NCBI RefSeq assembly: GCF_004006175.1
Contig: NZ_CP033219.1
Span: 1,860,001-1,924,000 of the forward strand
DNA length: 64,000 bases
Origin: Parasedimentitalea marina
GTDB taxonomy: Bacteria > Pseudomonadota > Alphaproteobacteria > Rhodobacterales > Rhodobacteraceae
Direction of reading: 5' to 3'
This document shows, one piece after another, positions 43,842 through 53,628 of this stretch. The notes under the pieces are model-generated. The model did no database searches, was not told the DNA's origin, and was given only the letters and a program-made list of their open reading frames with translations. The first letter of the stretch is position 1. Each line of letters starts with the position of its first letter. A program made the position numbers and the translations under genes.

Positions 43842-43870
43842 AAAACGCCCGGCTAAGTGCCGGGCGTTTT
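43842..43870 (+). terminator. Rho-independent terminator of sodB
   Basis: A 12-base-pair stem (AAAACGCCCGGC / GCCGGGCGTTTT) with a five-base loop, 30 bases after the sodB stop and followed by TGTTTT. A typical strong terminator. Confidence 0.9.
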
Positions 43871-43956
43871 TGTTTTCTGGCCTCCGGCGGGAGTATTTGG
43901 AAAAAGATGAATGGGTGAGACGATCAGAGCTGATTGTAGGGGCAGGGGGGGCCGGT

Positions 43957-45039
43957 CTAAGTGGGATCAACTTTGAAGTGCTTTGACAGCTTCAGGCCCT
44001 GACCCTGATAGTTCGAAGCGATGCCCGAGCCGTAGAGCTGGTCCGGTACTTGGGCCATTTTCTCATAGACCAGACGGCCCACGATCTGGCCATGTTCCAG
44101 CACAAAAGGGGCCTCGTGGCAGCGCACTTCGAGAACCCCACGTGAGCCCGCTCCGCCCGCAGCATCATGACCAAACCCGGGATCAAAGAAGCCCGCGTAA
44201 TGCACCCTAAATTCCCCGACCATGGCCAGATAGGGCGCCATTTCCGCTGCGTATTCGGGGGGGATATGGACGGCCTCGCGGCTGACAAGAATGTAGAAGG
44301 CACCGGGGTCCAGAATGATGCGCCCATCGCTGCTGCGGACCTCTTCCCAGTAGTCACGCGGGTCGTATTCGCCGATCCGGTCCAGATCAATAACGCCGGT
44401 ATGCGGCTTGGCGCGATAGCCAACAAGATCACTTCCAGGCAGCTGTAGATCGACGGAGAAGCCCAAACCGTCCTGAATGACCGCAGGGCTGTCCACCAGC
44501 GGGGAGGCAGCGTGTAGCGCGGTCAGCTGGTCGTCAGTAAGTACCGCCTGACCGGTGCGGAACCGTATCTGGTTCAGCCGCATGCCTGGCCGCACCAGTA
44601 CCGAAAACGAACGTGGGCAGATTTCAGCATAGAGAGGCCCAGAGTATCCCGGTCTGATCCGGTCAAACTCGGCGCCGCCATCGGTGATTGTACGGGTGAG
44701 AAGGTCAAGCCGCCCGGTGGAGCTTTTGGCGTTTGCCACTGCGGAGACATGGTCAGGCAGGTCCAGCCCTTCCATCAGAGGGACCACGTAGACGCAGCCT
44801 TTTTCCAACACGGCGCCGCCGCTGAGGTCAATGCGGTGCATCTCGAATTCACGAAGCCGGTCTGTAACGCTCTGACCTTTGCCTGCCAGAAATGACGCAC
44901 GCACGCGGTAGGCAACACTGCCCAGTCGCAGGTCTAGGCTGGCGGGTTGAATTTGTCCTTGAACAGGCGGGTCAGAGACGGTGATCTCGCCGTGTTCAAG
45001 CATCTTTTCAATGGCTTGGCTGGGTAAAACACCGGTCAT
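43957..45039 (-). CDS. dCTP deaminase, double-length bacterial type
   Basis: A 360-residue 2'-deoxycytidine triphosphate deaminase of the type found in alphaproteobacteria, made of two dUTPase-fold halves (roughly 1-180 and 181-360), twice the length of the classical enzyme. The N-terminal half has LPSQAIEKMLEHGEI and QIQPASLDLRLGSVAYR, and the core has AKSSTGRLDLLTR and GYSGPLYAEI. The second half carries the related LDPGAFYILVSRE and GGAGSRGVLEVRCHEAPFV. It makes dUTP from dCTP for thymidylate synthesis. The ATG at 45039 has AAGGAA; an upstream frame from 45066 is unlikely. Confidence 0.92.
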   Translation of the reverse strand: MTGVLPSQAIEKMLEHGEITVSDPPVQGQIQPASLDLRLGSVAYRVRASFLAGKGQSVTDRLREFEMHRIDLSGGAVLEKGCVYVVPLMEGLDLPDHVSAVANAKSSTGRLDLLTRTITDGGAEFDRIRPGYSGPLYAEICPRSFSVLVRPGMRLNQIRFRTGQAVLTDDQLTALHAASPLVDSPAVIQDGLGFSVDLQLPGSDLVGYRAKPHTGVIDLDRIGEYDPRDYWEEVRSSDGRIILDPGAFYILVSREAVHIPPEYAAEMAPYLAMVGEFRVHYAGFFDPGFGHDAAGGAGSRGVLEVRCHEAPFVLEHGQIVGRLVYEKMAQVPDQLYGSGIASNYQGQGLKLSKHFKVDPT

Positions 45040-45148
45040 GATTGGTTCCTTTAAATGCAGCCCCAAGGCTGATCGCCCGGTGATGCTGACTTATTTTCGC
45101 GCTGCATGCAATTCGTTCTGCATACAGATGGGGTGCATTGGATATACA

Positions 45149-45180
45149 AAACGCCCGGGTGAAGGATCACCCGGGCGTTT
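45149..45180 (-). terminator. Terminator after tRNA-Pro
   Basis: A 14-base-pair stem (AAACGCCCGGGTGA / TCACCCGGGCGTTT) with an AGGA loop, six bases beyond the tRNA-Pro 3' end in its direction of transcription. T-runs flank it on both strands, so it may work in both directions. Confidence 0.85.
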
Positions 45181-45185
45181 TTGTA

Positions 45186-45262
45186 TGGTCGGGCTAGCAG
45201 GACTCGAACCTGCGACCTTCCGTCCCCCAGACGGACGCGCTACCAGGCTGCGCCATAGCCCG
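45186..45262 (-). tRNA. tRNA-Pro (anticodon GGG)
   Basis: A 77-base cloverleaf on the minus strand: acceptor CGGGCTA pairs with TAGCCCG, the D-arm is GCGCAGCCTGGTAGCGC, the anticodon loop is CTGGGGG, the T-arm has TTCGAGT, and CCA is encoded. The anticodon GGG reads CCC proline codons. Confidence 0.97.
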
Positions 45263-45321
45263 TTATTGAGAGCGTTTTACTGTATCTGAGAGCAGGGGCA
45301 AGAGGTAAAATTGGTCTTTTT

Positions 45322-46170
45322 TCAATTGGCTGTCGGATTGCTTTGGCTATTGGTGATGGCGCGCAGTTGTTCGGCACATATCAGGGCCTCGGCGAGTGAG
45401 GACTGGGGTAAAGATGTGATGCTGGCCAACCTTGCAAGAACGCCTGCACGGGAGACGTCAAATGCATCGTCTGCAGTATCGCTTACCTCAACGGTGGTCG
45501 GGCGCGCAGTCGCCATCACGGGCGCAGCCGCAACATCAGCCTCAGTTGATTCTGCAGATTCCACCTCTGCTTCGACCGCAGCCTCTGGCTCGACATTCGC
45601 TTCAGAACCGGGATCATCACTGGGCATGTCGTGCGTCTCAGTAGCGGCAAAGTCGTTAGAAACCGTCTCGCTGAGGGGGGCCATGGCAGCCACAGGCTGA
45701 GTTTCGTCTTCGCCGGGCAGGTCGTCGACTATAGGTTCAGCTGGGAGTTCTGCAGCGGCGGATTGAGGTTCGGCCTCGGGTTCGGGCTGCGAATCAAGGT
45801 GCATTTGCATTTGAGTCGGCGCGCGCTGGGTTGGTGTGGGGAAGTTGGTGACGGTAGCCTCAGTTTCGGTCATCGGGACCGGATCGGCAGTGTCATCCAG
45901 CGAGGCAGATTTTTCGGAGACGAAGGCGATGCCCTGATCGCGCAGCAAGGCCTGAACCTCTTTGATCGACATACCCTTGTCGTGCAACAGGCACTTAATA
46001 CCGCCAAGCAGAAGCATGTCGGCAGGACGATAATACCGCCGTCCGCCAGCCCGTTTAACAGGCTTGATCTGGGTGAACTTACTTTCCCAAAAGCGCAGGA
46101 CATGTGCTGGAATCCCCAACCAATCCGCAACTTCGCTGATCGTGCGAAAGGCGTCTGGTGATTTTGACAT
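45322..46170 (-). CDS. MerR-family transcriptional regulator
   Basis: A 282-residue regulator. The MerR winged helix occupies about residues 8-78 ([23 protein letters not shown], then [20 protein letters not shown]), followed by [16 protein letters not shown]. The rest, to residue 282, is acidic and rich in Ala, Glu, Pro and Thr with no clear fold, and ends in a short helix. It sits immediately after ihfA. It is the last member of the DUF177 to merR block found in many Rhodobacteraceae. Target genes are unknown. Confidence 0.9.
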   Translation of the reverse strand: MSKSPDAFRTISEVADWLGIPAHVLRFWESKFTQIKPVKRAGGRRYYRPADMLLLGGIKCLLHDKGMSIKEVQALLRDQGIAFVSEKSASLDDTADPVPMTETEATVTNFPTPTQRAPTQMQMHLDSQPEPEAEPQSAAAELPAEPIVDDLPGEDETQPVAAMAPLSETVSNDFAATETHDMPSDDPGSEANVEPEAAVEAEVESAESTEADVAAAPVMATARPTTVEVSDTADDAFDVSRAGVLARLASITSLPQSSLAEALICAEQLRAITNSQSNPTAN

Positions 46171-46184
46171 GTGACCTGGCCCCG

Positions 46185-46487
46185 TTATGACCGGTTGCCG
46201 CCAGCGACACGGTTCTTCATCAAATGGGAGGGTCGAAAGGTCAAAACGCGGCGGGGCTGAATAGGCACTTCTTCACCGGTCTTCGGGTTGCGGCCGATGC
46301 GAGCAGATTTATCGCGTACGCTAAAGGTGCCAAAAGACGATATTTTCACCTGCTCACCGCGTACCAATGCGTCAGACATATGGCCAAGCATGCTTTCGAC
46401 CAATTGCGCACTTTCGTTGCGAGATAGGCCAACTTCGCGAAAAACCGCTTCGCTTAAATCCATACGAGTCAGAGTTGTGTCACTCAT
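46185..46487 (-). CDS. ihfA: Integration host factor subunit alpha
   Basis: A 100-residue DNA-bending protein of the HU/IHF family. The sequence runs [20 protein letters not shown], then [33 protein letters not shown] with the proline-tipped arm ([10 protein letters not shown]), and ends in the usual tail. It functions with IhfB as a dimer in recombination, replication and transcription. It lies 90 bases after fabH and 14 before the merR gene in the same direction. Confidence 0.96.
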   Translation of the reverse strand: MSDTTLTRMDLSEAVFREVGLSRNESAQLVESMLGHMSDALVRGEQVKISSFGTFSVRDKSARIGRNPKTGEEVPIQPRRVLTFRPSHLMKNRVAGGNRS

Positions 46488-46577
46488 TACAAAATCCCCT
46501 TGTTTTATAAATCATAGGGCGTAGAGAATTTCCCTGTCAATATCAATGATTTGCAGCGACCGTATTTGCTTAAGTAC

Positions 46578-47549
46578 TTACCAGCGCAGAACCACGGCGC
46601 CCCAGGCCAGTCCGCCGCCAATTGCTTCGGCAACAATCAGGTCACCTTGCTTGATTTGGCCGCGCAGTTTTCCAACTGAAAGCGCCAGTGGGATTGAGGC
46701 CGCAGAAGTGTTGCCATGATCCTGAACTGTCACCACAACCTTGTCCATGCTCAGGCCCATTTTCTTGGCGGTGCCCTGAATAATGCGAATATTGGCTTGG
46801 TGCGGTACGATCCAATCAATGTCAGACGCCGTCAGATTGGCCCGGTCCAATGCCGTATTGGCAGTCGAGGCCAGTTTTTCTACAGCGTGGCGGAATACCT
46901 GATTGCCCTGCATCCGCAAGAAGCCGGTGCTCTGAGTGGAAACACCGCCATCTACGTGCAGCAGGTCCTTATAGCGCCCATCCGAGTTTAGGTCTGTCGA
47001 CAGTAGCCCGCGGTCGTCAGCAGAGCCTTCGCCATTTTGAGCCTCAAGCACGAGCGCACCGGCACCATCGCCAAACAGCACGCAGGTTGATCGATCCGTC
47101 CAATCCATAATGCGGCTAAAGGTTTCGGCACCGATCACCAGCACGCGTTTGGCCTGGCCTGATAGAATCAGCGCGTTGGCATTGCTCAGGGCATAGACAA
47201 ATCCAGCACATACGGCCTGAACATCAAAGGCAAATCCCTTGGTCATGCCCAATGCAGCCTGAACCATGGTTGCGGCTGATGGAAAGGTGAAATCGGCCGT
47301 TGATGTGGCCAGTACAATGGCGTCTATGTCATCGGCATCGCAGCCCGCATCGGCCAATGCGGCCTTGGCGGCATGTGTGGCCAGAACAGAGGTGGTTTCA
47401 CCCTCAGCGGCAAAATGACGACGCTCGATACCCGAGCGTGACCGAATCCATTCGTCTGTGGTTTCAAGTTTGGCTTCGAACTCAGCGTTTTCGACCACTC
47501 GCTCGGGAAGATAATGCCCAACACCGATAATCACAGCACGTCGCGTCAT
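46578..47549 (-). CDS. fabH: 3-oxoacyl-[acyl-carrier-protein] synthase III (FabH)
   Basis: A 323-residue condensing enzyme that starts fatty acid synthesis from acetyl-CoA and malonyl-ACP. The catalytic Cys114 lies in VQAVCAGFVYAL, the His in DWIVPHQANIRI and the Asn in VVTVQDHGNTSAASIP. The start at 47549 (MTRRAVIIGVGHYLPE) is standard. It lies 20 bases after plsX. Confidence 0.97.
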   Translation of the reverse strand: MTRRAVIIGVGHYLPERVVENAEFEAKLETTDEWIRSRSGIERRHFAAEGETTSVLATHAAKAALADAGCDADDIDAIVLATSTADFTFPSAATMVQAALGMTKGFAFDVQAVCAGFVYALSNANALILSGQAKRVLVIGAETFSRIMDWTDRSTCVLFGDGAGALVLEAQNGEGSADDRGLLSTDLNSDGRYKDLLHVDGGVSTQSTGFLRMQGNQVFRHAVEKLASTANTALDRANLTASDIDWIVPHQANIRIIQGTAKKMGLSMDKVVVTVQDHGNTSAASIPLALSVGKLRGQIKQGDLIVAEAIGGGLAWGAVVLRW

Positions 47550-47569
47550 TCTATGGTCTGCCTTTAGTC

Positions 47570-48676
47570 TTAGTGTTCCGTGGCTCGTGTGGGGTCACGG
47601 TCAGGCTCACTTTGGGTAAGCTCGACCGAGGATGCAACCCGTGCCGCCAGTTTTTCTGCAAAGCCCTGTTGGGCAAGCAAGAATGCCAGTTTAACCGCCG
47701 CTGATACCCCGGTGGCATCTGCGCCACCATGAGATTTTACAATTGTTCCATTCAGGCCGAGGAAAACTCCGCCGTTCACCCGTCGTGGATCAATCTTTTT
47801 GGAAAGCCGGTTGAGTGAGGGCAGGGCAAACAGGGCGGCCAAACGGGACAAAATCGAATACATGAACGATTCGCGCAGTGTTTCCCGGATCAGACTGGCG
47901 GTGCCCTCACCGGTTTTTATGGCCACATTGCCGGTAAATCCGTCGGTGACGATCACATCGGCTGTGCTGCCGGGAATATCGCTGCCTTCGACAAATCCGA
48001 CAAACTCAAAATTGCCGCGGTCCGCGTGGTCCGCGATCAGCGTATAAGCTTCCTTGAGTTCGGCGTGGCCTTTGTGCTCTTCAGTACCGACATTCAGCAG
48101 GCCAACGCGCGGGCGGGGGATGTCCATTGAATTGCGGGTATATGAGGTGCCCATCAAGGCATATTGTAACAGATCCTTGGCATCGGCGCGCACGTCGGCC
48201 CCAACATCCAGCATCACGTTAAACCCTTGGGGATTTCGTGATGGCCAAAGAATGGCAATCGCCGGACGGTTCACACCAGGCAATTTACGCAGGCGGATCA
48301 TGCTAATCGCCATCAAGGCGCCAGTGTTACCACAGGAGACCGCGCCCGCAGCTTCGCCATTCTTGACCGATTCCACGGCAGACCACATGGAGGTGTTCTT
48401 GCCGTTGCGCATCACCTGACTGGGCTTGTCTTCCATCGATACGACTTCAGAGGCATCGTGGAATTCAACCCGGTCCGCCAGAATACGCTTTTTCGCGACC
48501 AAAGGTTTCAATCGATCGCTAGGGCCATGCAGGATAAATCTGATGTCAGGATTCTTGGCCGCTGAGATAGCAATGCCGGCCACCACTGCTGTGGGGCCGG
48601 CATCTCCGCCCATGGCGTCGACCGAAATCGTTATTCGGCTGGCAGGCACCGTAGATGGTTCGGATTGAGCCGTCAT
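47570..48676 (-). CDS. plsX: Phosphate acyltransferase PlsX
   Basis: A 368-residue enzyme that makes acyl-phosphate from acyl-ACP for phospholipid synthesis. The family motifs ISVDAMGGDAGPTAVVAG (about 17-34), GNTGALMAISMIRL, DVGADVRADAKDLLQYALMG, and SHGGADATG are all present. It is adjacent to rpmF and fabH, the conserved order. The alternative start further upstream is not needed. Confidence 0.97.
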   Translation of the reverse strand: MTAQSEPSTVPASRITISVDAMGGDAGPTAVVAGIAISAAKNPDIRFILHGPSDRLKPLVAKKRILADRVEFHDASEVVSMEDKPSQVMRNGKNTSMWSAVESVKNGEAAGAVSCGNTGALMAISMIRLRKLPGVNRPAIAILWPSRNPQGFNVMLDVGADVRADAKDLLQYALMGTSYTRNSMDIPRPRVGLLNVGTEEHKGHAELKEAYTLIADHADRGNFEFVGFVEGSDIPGSTADVIVTDGFTGNVAIKTGEGTASLIRETLRESFMYSILSRLAALFALPSLNRLSKKIDPRRVNGGVFLGLNGTIVKSHGGADATGVSAAVKLAFLLAQQGFAEKLAARVASSVELTQSEPDRDPTRATEH

Positions 48677-48712
48677 GTGTTACCTGCCTGCATTAGGAGC
48701 CTGGGACGCAGC

Positions 48713-48913
48713 TTATGCAGCGTCTTCGTCGATTTCGTCGTTCATGGCGACGATTTCTTTTTCACCGTAGTTGCCGCAGGAGGGGCAAACGTGATGAGGA
48801 CGCTTCAATTCGCCGCAGCTCGAACATTCGTTCGGGTTTGCAGCAACCAGGGAATCGTGTGCACGACGGTTGTTGCGACGCGACTTGGATACTTTATTCT
48901 GTTGGACAGCCAT
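48713..48913 (-). CDS. rpmF: 50S ribosomal protein L32
   Basis: A 66-residue zinc-binding ribosomal protein. Residues [20 protein letters not shown] are the standard opening; four cysteines (30, 33, 43 and 46) in [19 protein letters not shown] bind zinc. It is positioned between DUF177 and plsX as in most proteobacteria. Confidence 0.98.
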   Translation of the reverse strand: MAVQQNKVSKSRRNNRRAHDSLVAANPNECSSCGELKRPHHVCPSCGNYGEKEIVAMNDEIDEDAA

Positions 48914-49138
48914 GGTCTCAACCTTTGTTTATTAGGGCCATAGGGCAGATCCCGAGGCTGATTTCGTTGTTCGTTTCAAACGGTGTGACGTGCGTTTAGG
49001 CTGCAGCCCGTCCGATGTCCAACCATAATTCCGATGAGCGCGCGAAAATACTGCGAATCTCGCGCGATGCAAGGGCTTTTAGGCGAGCTGAGCGGTTAGA
49101 GCCAGAGCTCATCTGGTTCAAACCGCGAAAAAAGCGGA
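48914..49138. other. Spacer between DUF177 and rpmF genes
   Basis: 225 bases without a gene. It carries the likely promoter and leader of rpmF. No other feature is supported; the plus-strand reading at 49015-49308 lacks a ribosome site and is antisense to the DUF177 gene. Confidence 0.5.
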
Positions 49139-49675
49139 TCATTGATCTTTTTTTAGTTGGTTCTGCAGATCAGCAAGCCCAGCAAACGGGCGCGTATCTT
49201 CGTCGCGCATCGGTTCCTGGCCAGGCTCTGTATAAACAGCTTCACCCAATTCGACACTTTCTTTCCTTGGATACTGAGGCAATGCTAGCGCCAAAGCTTC
49301 ACTCATAATGGCATAGGGGTCGATGTGGCTTTCCAGTGGCTCCACATTGTCGTCCTCGGGCATTTCCACTTCCGGCTCGTCCGAAGTCACTGCTCCGGCA
49401 AGGAAATGTCGCTTCACAGGGATGTCTATACGGGTTGTGACCGGATCCAACGTAATCACGCAGGTTTGCAGGGCGGTTGCGCCCAAAGTTCCAGTCAGGA
49501 TCCAATCACGGCGATCTTGTGCTTCGATTTTACCGGCGAACTTCATTTTGCGCAGTCCGCGCAACCCCAGGTCGTTGGCCAGCTCTTTTAGCATGGCGGT
49601 ATCCGGCTGGATATCAAAGGTTGTCGGGCGATTTTGAGGCAGATCGGCAACGCGTAACGCGGGGCTATCAGTCAT
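49139..49675 (-). CDS. YceD/DUF177 family protein
   Basis: A 178-residue protein linked by family and position to 23S rRNA maturation or L32 assembly. The sequence PALRVADLPQNRPTTFDIQPD opens the domain, and the C-terminus has ALALPQYPRKESVELGE followed by the FAGLADLQNQLK motif. It lies upstream of rpmF, as in most bacteria. The gene is divergent from bamE with 85 bases between the starts. Confidence 0.92.
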   Translation of the reverse strand: MTDSPALRVADLPQNRPTTFDIQPDTAMLKELANDLGLRGLRKMKFAGKIEAQDRRDWILTGTLGATALQTCVITLDPVTTRIDIPVKRHFLAGAVTSDEPEVEMPEDDNVEPLESHIDPYAIMSEALALALPQYPRKESVELGEAVYTEPGQEPMRDEDTRPFAGLADLQNQLKKDQ

Positions 49676-49760
49676 GGCGTGAACTTTCGTTTCTTGAACC
49701 GGAGGCCGGGTTTAGGTAGTCGGGATCAAAGGCGTTATCAAGCCGCGACGGGAGAGCAGC

Positions 49761-50228
49761 ATGTTGGCAATGACAGATTGGTTAAAAACGGGGACCAAAA
49801 TTGTGGTTTTAGTTGGGGCTGGAGTGGCCTTGGCTGGCTGCGCAGCGCAGTATCGCAATCACGGTTATGTTCCGACCGAAGAGGAACTTGCCGAAGTTGT
49901 CGTTGGTGTGGATACACGGGATTCCGTTACTGAAACCATTGGCGCACCGTCTTCGTCGGGTGTTCTTGACGAAAGCGGATACTATTACATCGCGACCCAA
50001 TTGCGGCACTATGGACCCAGTCAACCCAAGCCGGTTTCGCGTGAGTTGGTTGCTATCAGCTTTGATCAGTCCGGAGTCGTTAGCGGGGTCGAACGCTTTG
50101 GTCTTGAAAACGGCAATGTGATTCCCCTGGAGCGCCGGGTGACCAGTTCCGGTATTCAGGATAAAACATTCCTGCGTCAGTTGTTGGGTAGCATTGGCAA
50201 TATTTCACCCGGTGGTTTAGTCGAGTAA
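49761..50228 (+). CDS. bamE: Outer membrane protein assembly factor BamE
   Basis: A 155-residue lipoprotein of the beta-barrel assembly machine. The signal peptide ends in a lipobox (GVALAGCAAQ, Cys around residue 31), and the SmpA/OmlA domain follows (PTEEELAEVVVGVDTRDSVTETIGAPS, with YYIATQLRHYG). ATG 49761 has GGGAGAG upstream; an ATG three codons later is an alternative. It is followed by the olsB gene after 58 bases. Confidence 0.94.
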   Translation: MLAMTDWLKTGTKIVVLVGAGVALAGCAAQYRNHGYVPTEEELAEVVVGVDTRDSVTETIGAPSSSGVLDESGYYYIATQLRHYGPSQPKPVSRELVAISFDQSGVVSGVERFGLENGNVIPLERRVTSSGIQDKTFLRQLLGSIGNISPGGLVE

Positions 50229-50286
50229 TCTGTCGATTGCCGGTTTCTGTCCAACCGCCGAGCGCACCACTTTAACGGGGGTCGCA

Positions 50287-51025
50287 ATGTCACAGCGCGC
50301 CGAGATTCTGTGCAAAGGTGGCTATCGAGCCCGGTTTGCCGCAGGGCAACAGGATCTGACTGCCGCACAGGCCTTGCGCACCCAGTGTTTTGGTACTGGC
50401 GATACAGATCTGGATAAGTTTGATGCGCTGTGCTCGCATATCCTGATTGAGGATCTCCGGACAGGATTTTTTGGTCTGCGCCTTTCGGCTTTTGCATCTG
50501 TCAGATGGTCAGGGCATTGCGCATAGCTATTCGGCGCAATTTTATGATTTGTCGCGGCTTGCGGATTATCCCATGCGATGATCGAAGTGGGGCGATTTTG
50601 CAGTCATCCAACTTGGCGTCATCCGGACATATTGCGCCTTGCCTGGGCGGTCCTGACCCGCATTGTTGACGAGAATGGCGCACAAATGCTGTTTGGCTGT
50701 TCGTCTTTGCAGGCACCAACGCCGAGCCTCACTTTCATGCTTTTGCCGCTTTGCAACGGCGTTATCTTGCACCCGACCGCTGGCGACCATTGGCCAAGGC
50801 CCCAATCTGGTTCACTTTGATCAGTTGCAGCGCCCCAATGACATCGATGCGCAGGCTATTCAGGCCATCCCACCTTTGTTGCGCAGCTATCTAATGATGG
50901 GGGGGTGGGTCAGCGATCATGCGGTGGTAGATACGGAGCTGAACACGCTGCATGTCTTTACCGGGCTGGAAGTCGGATCGATTTCAGAGTCGCGCCGCCG
51001 TTTGCTGCGCGGGATGGCGGGGTGA
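50287..51025 (+). pseudogene. olsB: Ornithine lipid N-acyltransferase OlsB, frame broken four times
   Basis: Homologous to the GNAT-fold enzyme that acylates ornithine with 3-hydroxyacyl-ACP. The pieces are MSQRAEILCKGGYRARFAAGQQDL to about 50466, FRLLHLSDG...FYDLSRLADYP, MIEVGRFCSHPTWRHPDILRLAW from 50578, GTNAEPHFHAFAALQRRYLAP, and RPNDIDAQAIQAIPPLLRSYL to the TGA at 51023. The frame changes at about 50467-50472 (an extra T in a run), 50575, 50706 and 50800 (each one base lost). All are in or beside runs of 2-6 like bases, so sequencing error is likely. OlsA, the usual partner, does not follow. Confidence 0.85.
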
Positions 51026-51111
51026 TTTCAGGTATTTGGCAGGGCAAGAAATCAGATGCGCAACGAGTGGTTGGCGTTGACCTGCCAGAGGCAGCGCTGT
51101 AGCAGGCTGCC

Positions 51112-52904
51112 ATGGCACGTATTCCTCTTTTGCAGATGTCCGGAATCGCACTGACTTTTGGTGGTGATCCGGTTTTTTCCGATCTTGATCTGGTGGTTCA
51201 TCCCAGCGACCGTGTGGCGCTGGTTGGCCGCAATGGATCGGGTAAATCCACTTTGATGAAGGTGATGGGGGTTGGTCCCGACACAGGCACCATCGTTATT
51301 CCTCCGGGGCGCTCCGTTGGCTATATGGAGCAGGATCCGACGATGTCGGGGTTTGCCACATTGGGTGACTTCGCCTGCAGTGAATTGGAACCCGGTGAAC
51401 TGTATAAGGTTGAACGGGCGGGAGAAGGTCTGAAATTCGACCCTGCGCGTTCGGTTGACACTGCATCCGGCGGAGAGCGTCGCCGGGCGGCACTGGCCAA
51501 GCTGATGGCTGAATCGCCCGATCTTATGCTGCTGGACGAGCCCACCAACCATTTGGACATCGAGGCAATCGGCTGGCTTGAACGCGAGTTGAAAAGCACG
51601 CGTGCGGCCTATGTGCTGATCTCGCACGACCGCGCTTTTTTGCGGGCTTTGACCCGTGCCACGCTGTGGATTGATCGCGGTCAAGTGCGGCGGCAGGAAA
51701 AGGGATTTGAAGCCTTTGAAGCCTGGCGTGATACCATCTGGGAAGAAGAGGACACGCAGCGTCACAAGTTGAACCGGCTGATCAAATCAGAAGCCCGCTG
51801 GGCAGTTGAAGGCATCAGCGCGCGGCGTAAACGGAATATGGGACGGGTTCGGGCGCTAAACGATCTTCGGGCTGAACGTTCGAGCCAGATAAAACGCCAG
51901 GGAACCGCGGACTTCGCGCTGGAGAGTTCTCCGAAATCGGGGCGCAAGGTGATCGAGGCCGAGGCGATTACCAAGGGTTTGGCGACAAACAGATCGTCGC
52001 GGATTTTTCACTGAAGGTGCAGCGCGGCGACCGGGTGGCCTTTGTCGGCCCAAATGGTGTGGGCAAGACGACCCTGTTGAATATGTTGCTGGGGCTGGTG
52101 GAACCGGACGAGGAACAGTCAAGCAAGGCACCAAGTTGGAGATCGCCCTGTTTGACCAGGCGCGTGATCAGCTGAATCCGGACCTTAGCCTATGGGACAA
52201 TCTGACCACCGATCCTGAGATGGGCGTGTCGGGCAAAGCGGATCAGGTGATGGTGCGCGGTATGCCCAAGCATGTGGTTGGTTACCTGAAGGATTTCCTG
52301 TTTGACGAAAGTCAGGCGCGGGCCCCTGTTCGATCCCTGTCAGGCGGTGAGAAGGCGCGGTTACTGCTGGCCAAACTGATGGCGCGACAAAGTAACCTGC
52401 TGGTGCTGGATGAACCGACAAACGATCTGGATATCGAAACACTGGATCTGTTGCAGGAGTTGCTGGACAATTACGACGGGACAGTGCTGCTGGTCAGTCA
52501 CGACCGTGACTTTCTGGACCGCGTCGCGACCACCACCATCGCGATGGAGGGCAATGGCCGCGCTGTCGCTTATGCGGGCGGTTGGACTGACTACCTGTCA
52601 CAGCGGGTGCCGGTCGAAGGGGATAAGGTCAAAGGCGCCAAAGGGTCCAGGGCAAGGCCAAGCAAGAGGTGAAACCTGTCTCGGGACTATCTTTCACTGA
52701 AAACACCGGCTGGAGGCTCTGCCGGGCGAGATCGAACGACTGGAACAGGAAATTACCAAGCTTGAGGGATTGATGGCGGATCCGGAGCTGTTCACGCGTC
52801 AGCCGGTTAAGTTCAAGAAGGCTAGCGAGGCCCTGGAGCAGCGACAACAAAACTGGCGACATCCGAGGAGGAGGATGGAGTTGGAAGAGAAGGCGGGTGG
52901 TTGA
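51112..52904 (+). pseudogene. ABC-F ATPase (Uup/EttA-like), frame broken several times
   Basis: A translation-factor type ABC-F protein of about 600 codons with two ATPase halves. The first has the Walker A GRNGSGKST (about 40-48), LSGGE-type signature ASGGERRRAAL, and LLLDEPTNHLD. The second has GPNGVGKTTLL, LSGGEKARLLLA and VLDEPTNDLD, and a coiled-coil tail (LEQEITKLEGLM) of the Uup subgroup. The frame must change near 51978, 52112, 52654, 52701 and about 52843-52870; each of the first four looks like one base lost in a short run. The ATPase motifs are intact, so the gene is probably functional in the organism and mis-sequenced here. Confidence 0.88.
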
Positions 52905-53044
52905 CTTCGCATCGTCTGTTTTGCGGAGGACCTGAAGTGGGGGGCGCTGCCCCTCTGGAGCATCAATAGATTGGTGCTCCATTCACCCCTGGGATATTTA
53001 TGGCCAGATGAAGCTGCGCGGAGTGTGGGGCACTGGCGGCTGTT

Positions 53045-53597
53045 CTAGGTTTCAAGAACCCGTGCTGGTGCGCCGACAACAGTTGTTCCTGCTGCAACAT
53101 CAGACAGAACCACAGATCCGGCGCCGACAATGGCTCTGTCGCCGATACTCACACCGGGCATGAGGATTGCGCTGCCGCCGATCCATACATCCTGGCCTAT
53201 GGTGACGGGCAGGGCGATTTCCTGCCCCTGGCTGCGCAAAAGTGCGTCTTTGTGGTGTTGCGCGCAGTAGATCTGAACATTGGGGCCAAACATGCAGCGA
53301 TCCCCTATGGTGACAGGGGCAGTGTCAAGAATGGTGCAGCCTGCATTCAGATAGACATTGTCTCCCAAAGTGATGTTGATCCCATAGGCACAGTGAAATG
53401 GTGCCTCGATAAAACAGTGGTTGCCGTAAGCGGCAAACAAGTCGGCCCAGGGTGGACTGAAGGGGTGCCCCTGTCGGGGGCGTCAAATTATGCTGGTGAA
53501 CAGCCACGCGCGCTGTGTGGCGTAGTGCGTCCAACTCGGTGTCCAGGCAGCAGTACCAGTCACCAGATTGCATCTTTTCGCGTTCGGATCTGGTCAC
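53045..53597 (-). pseudogene. Maltose/sugar O-acetyltransferase, frame broken once
   Basis: A left-handed beta-helix acetyltransferase of the Maa/LacA type. It begins VTRSEREKMQSGDWYCCLDTELDALR from a GTG at 53597, with AGGAGG five bases upstream, and the hexapeptide repeats follow in another frame from about 53440: FAAYGNHCFIEAPFHCAYG, GDNVYLNAGCTILD, and GDRAIVGAGSVV. The frame changes once, near 53440-53455. It acetylates a sugar with acetyl-CoA. The catalytic His is in the AQHHKD segment. The overall length (about 184 codons) is normal, so a sequence error is likely. Confidence 0.85.
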
Positions 53598-53628
53598 ATT
53601 GGCCTCCTGCTGCCTTATTTCATATGGC

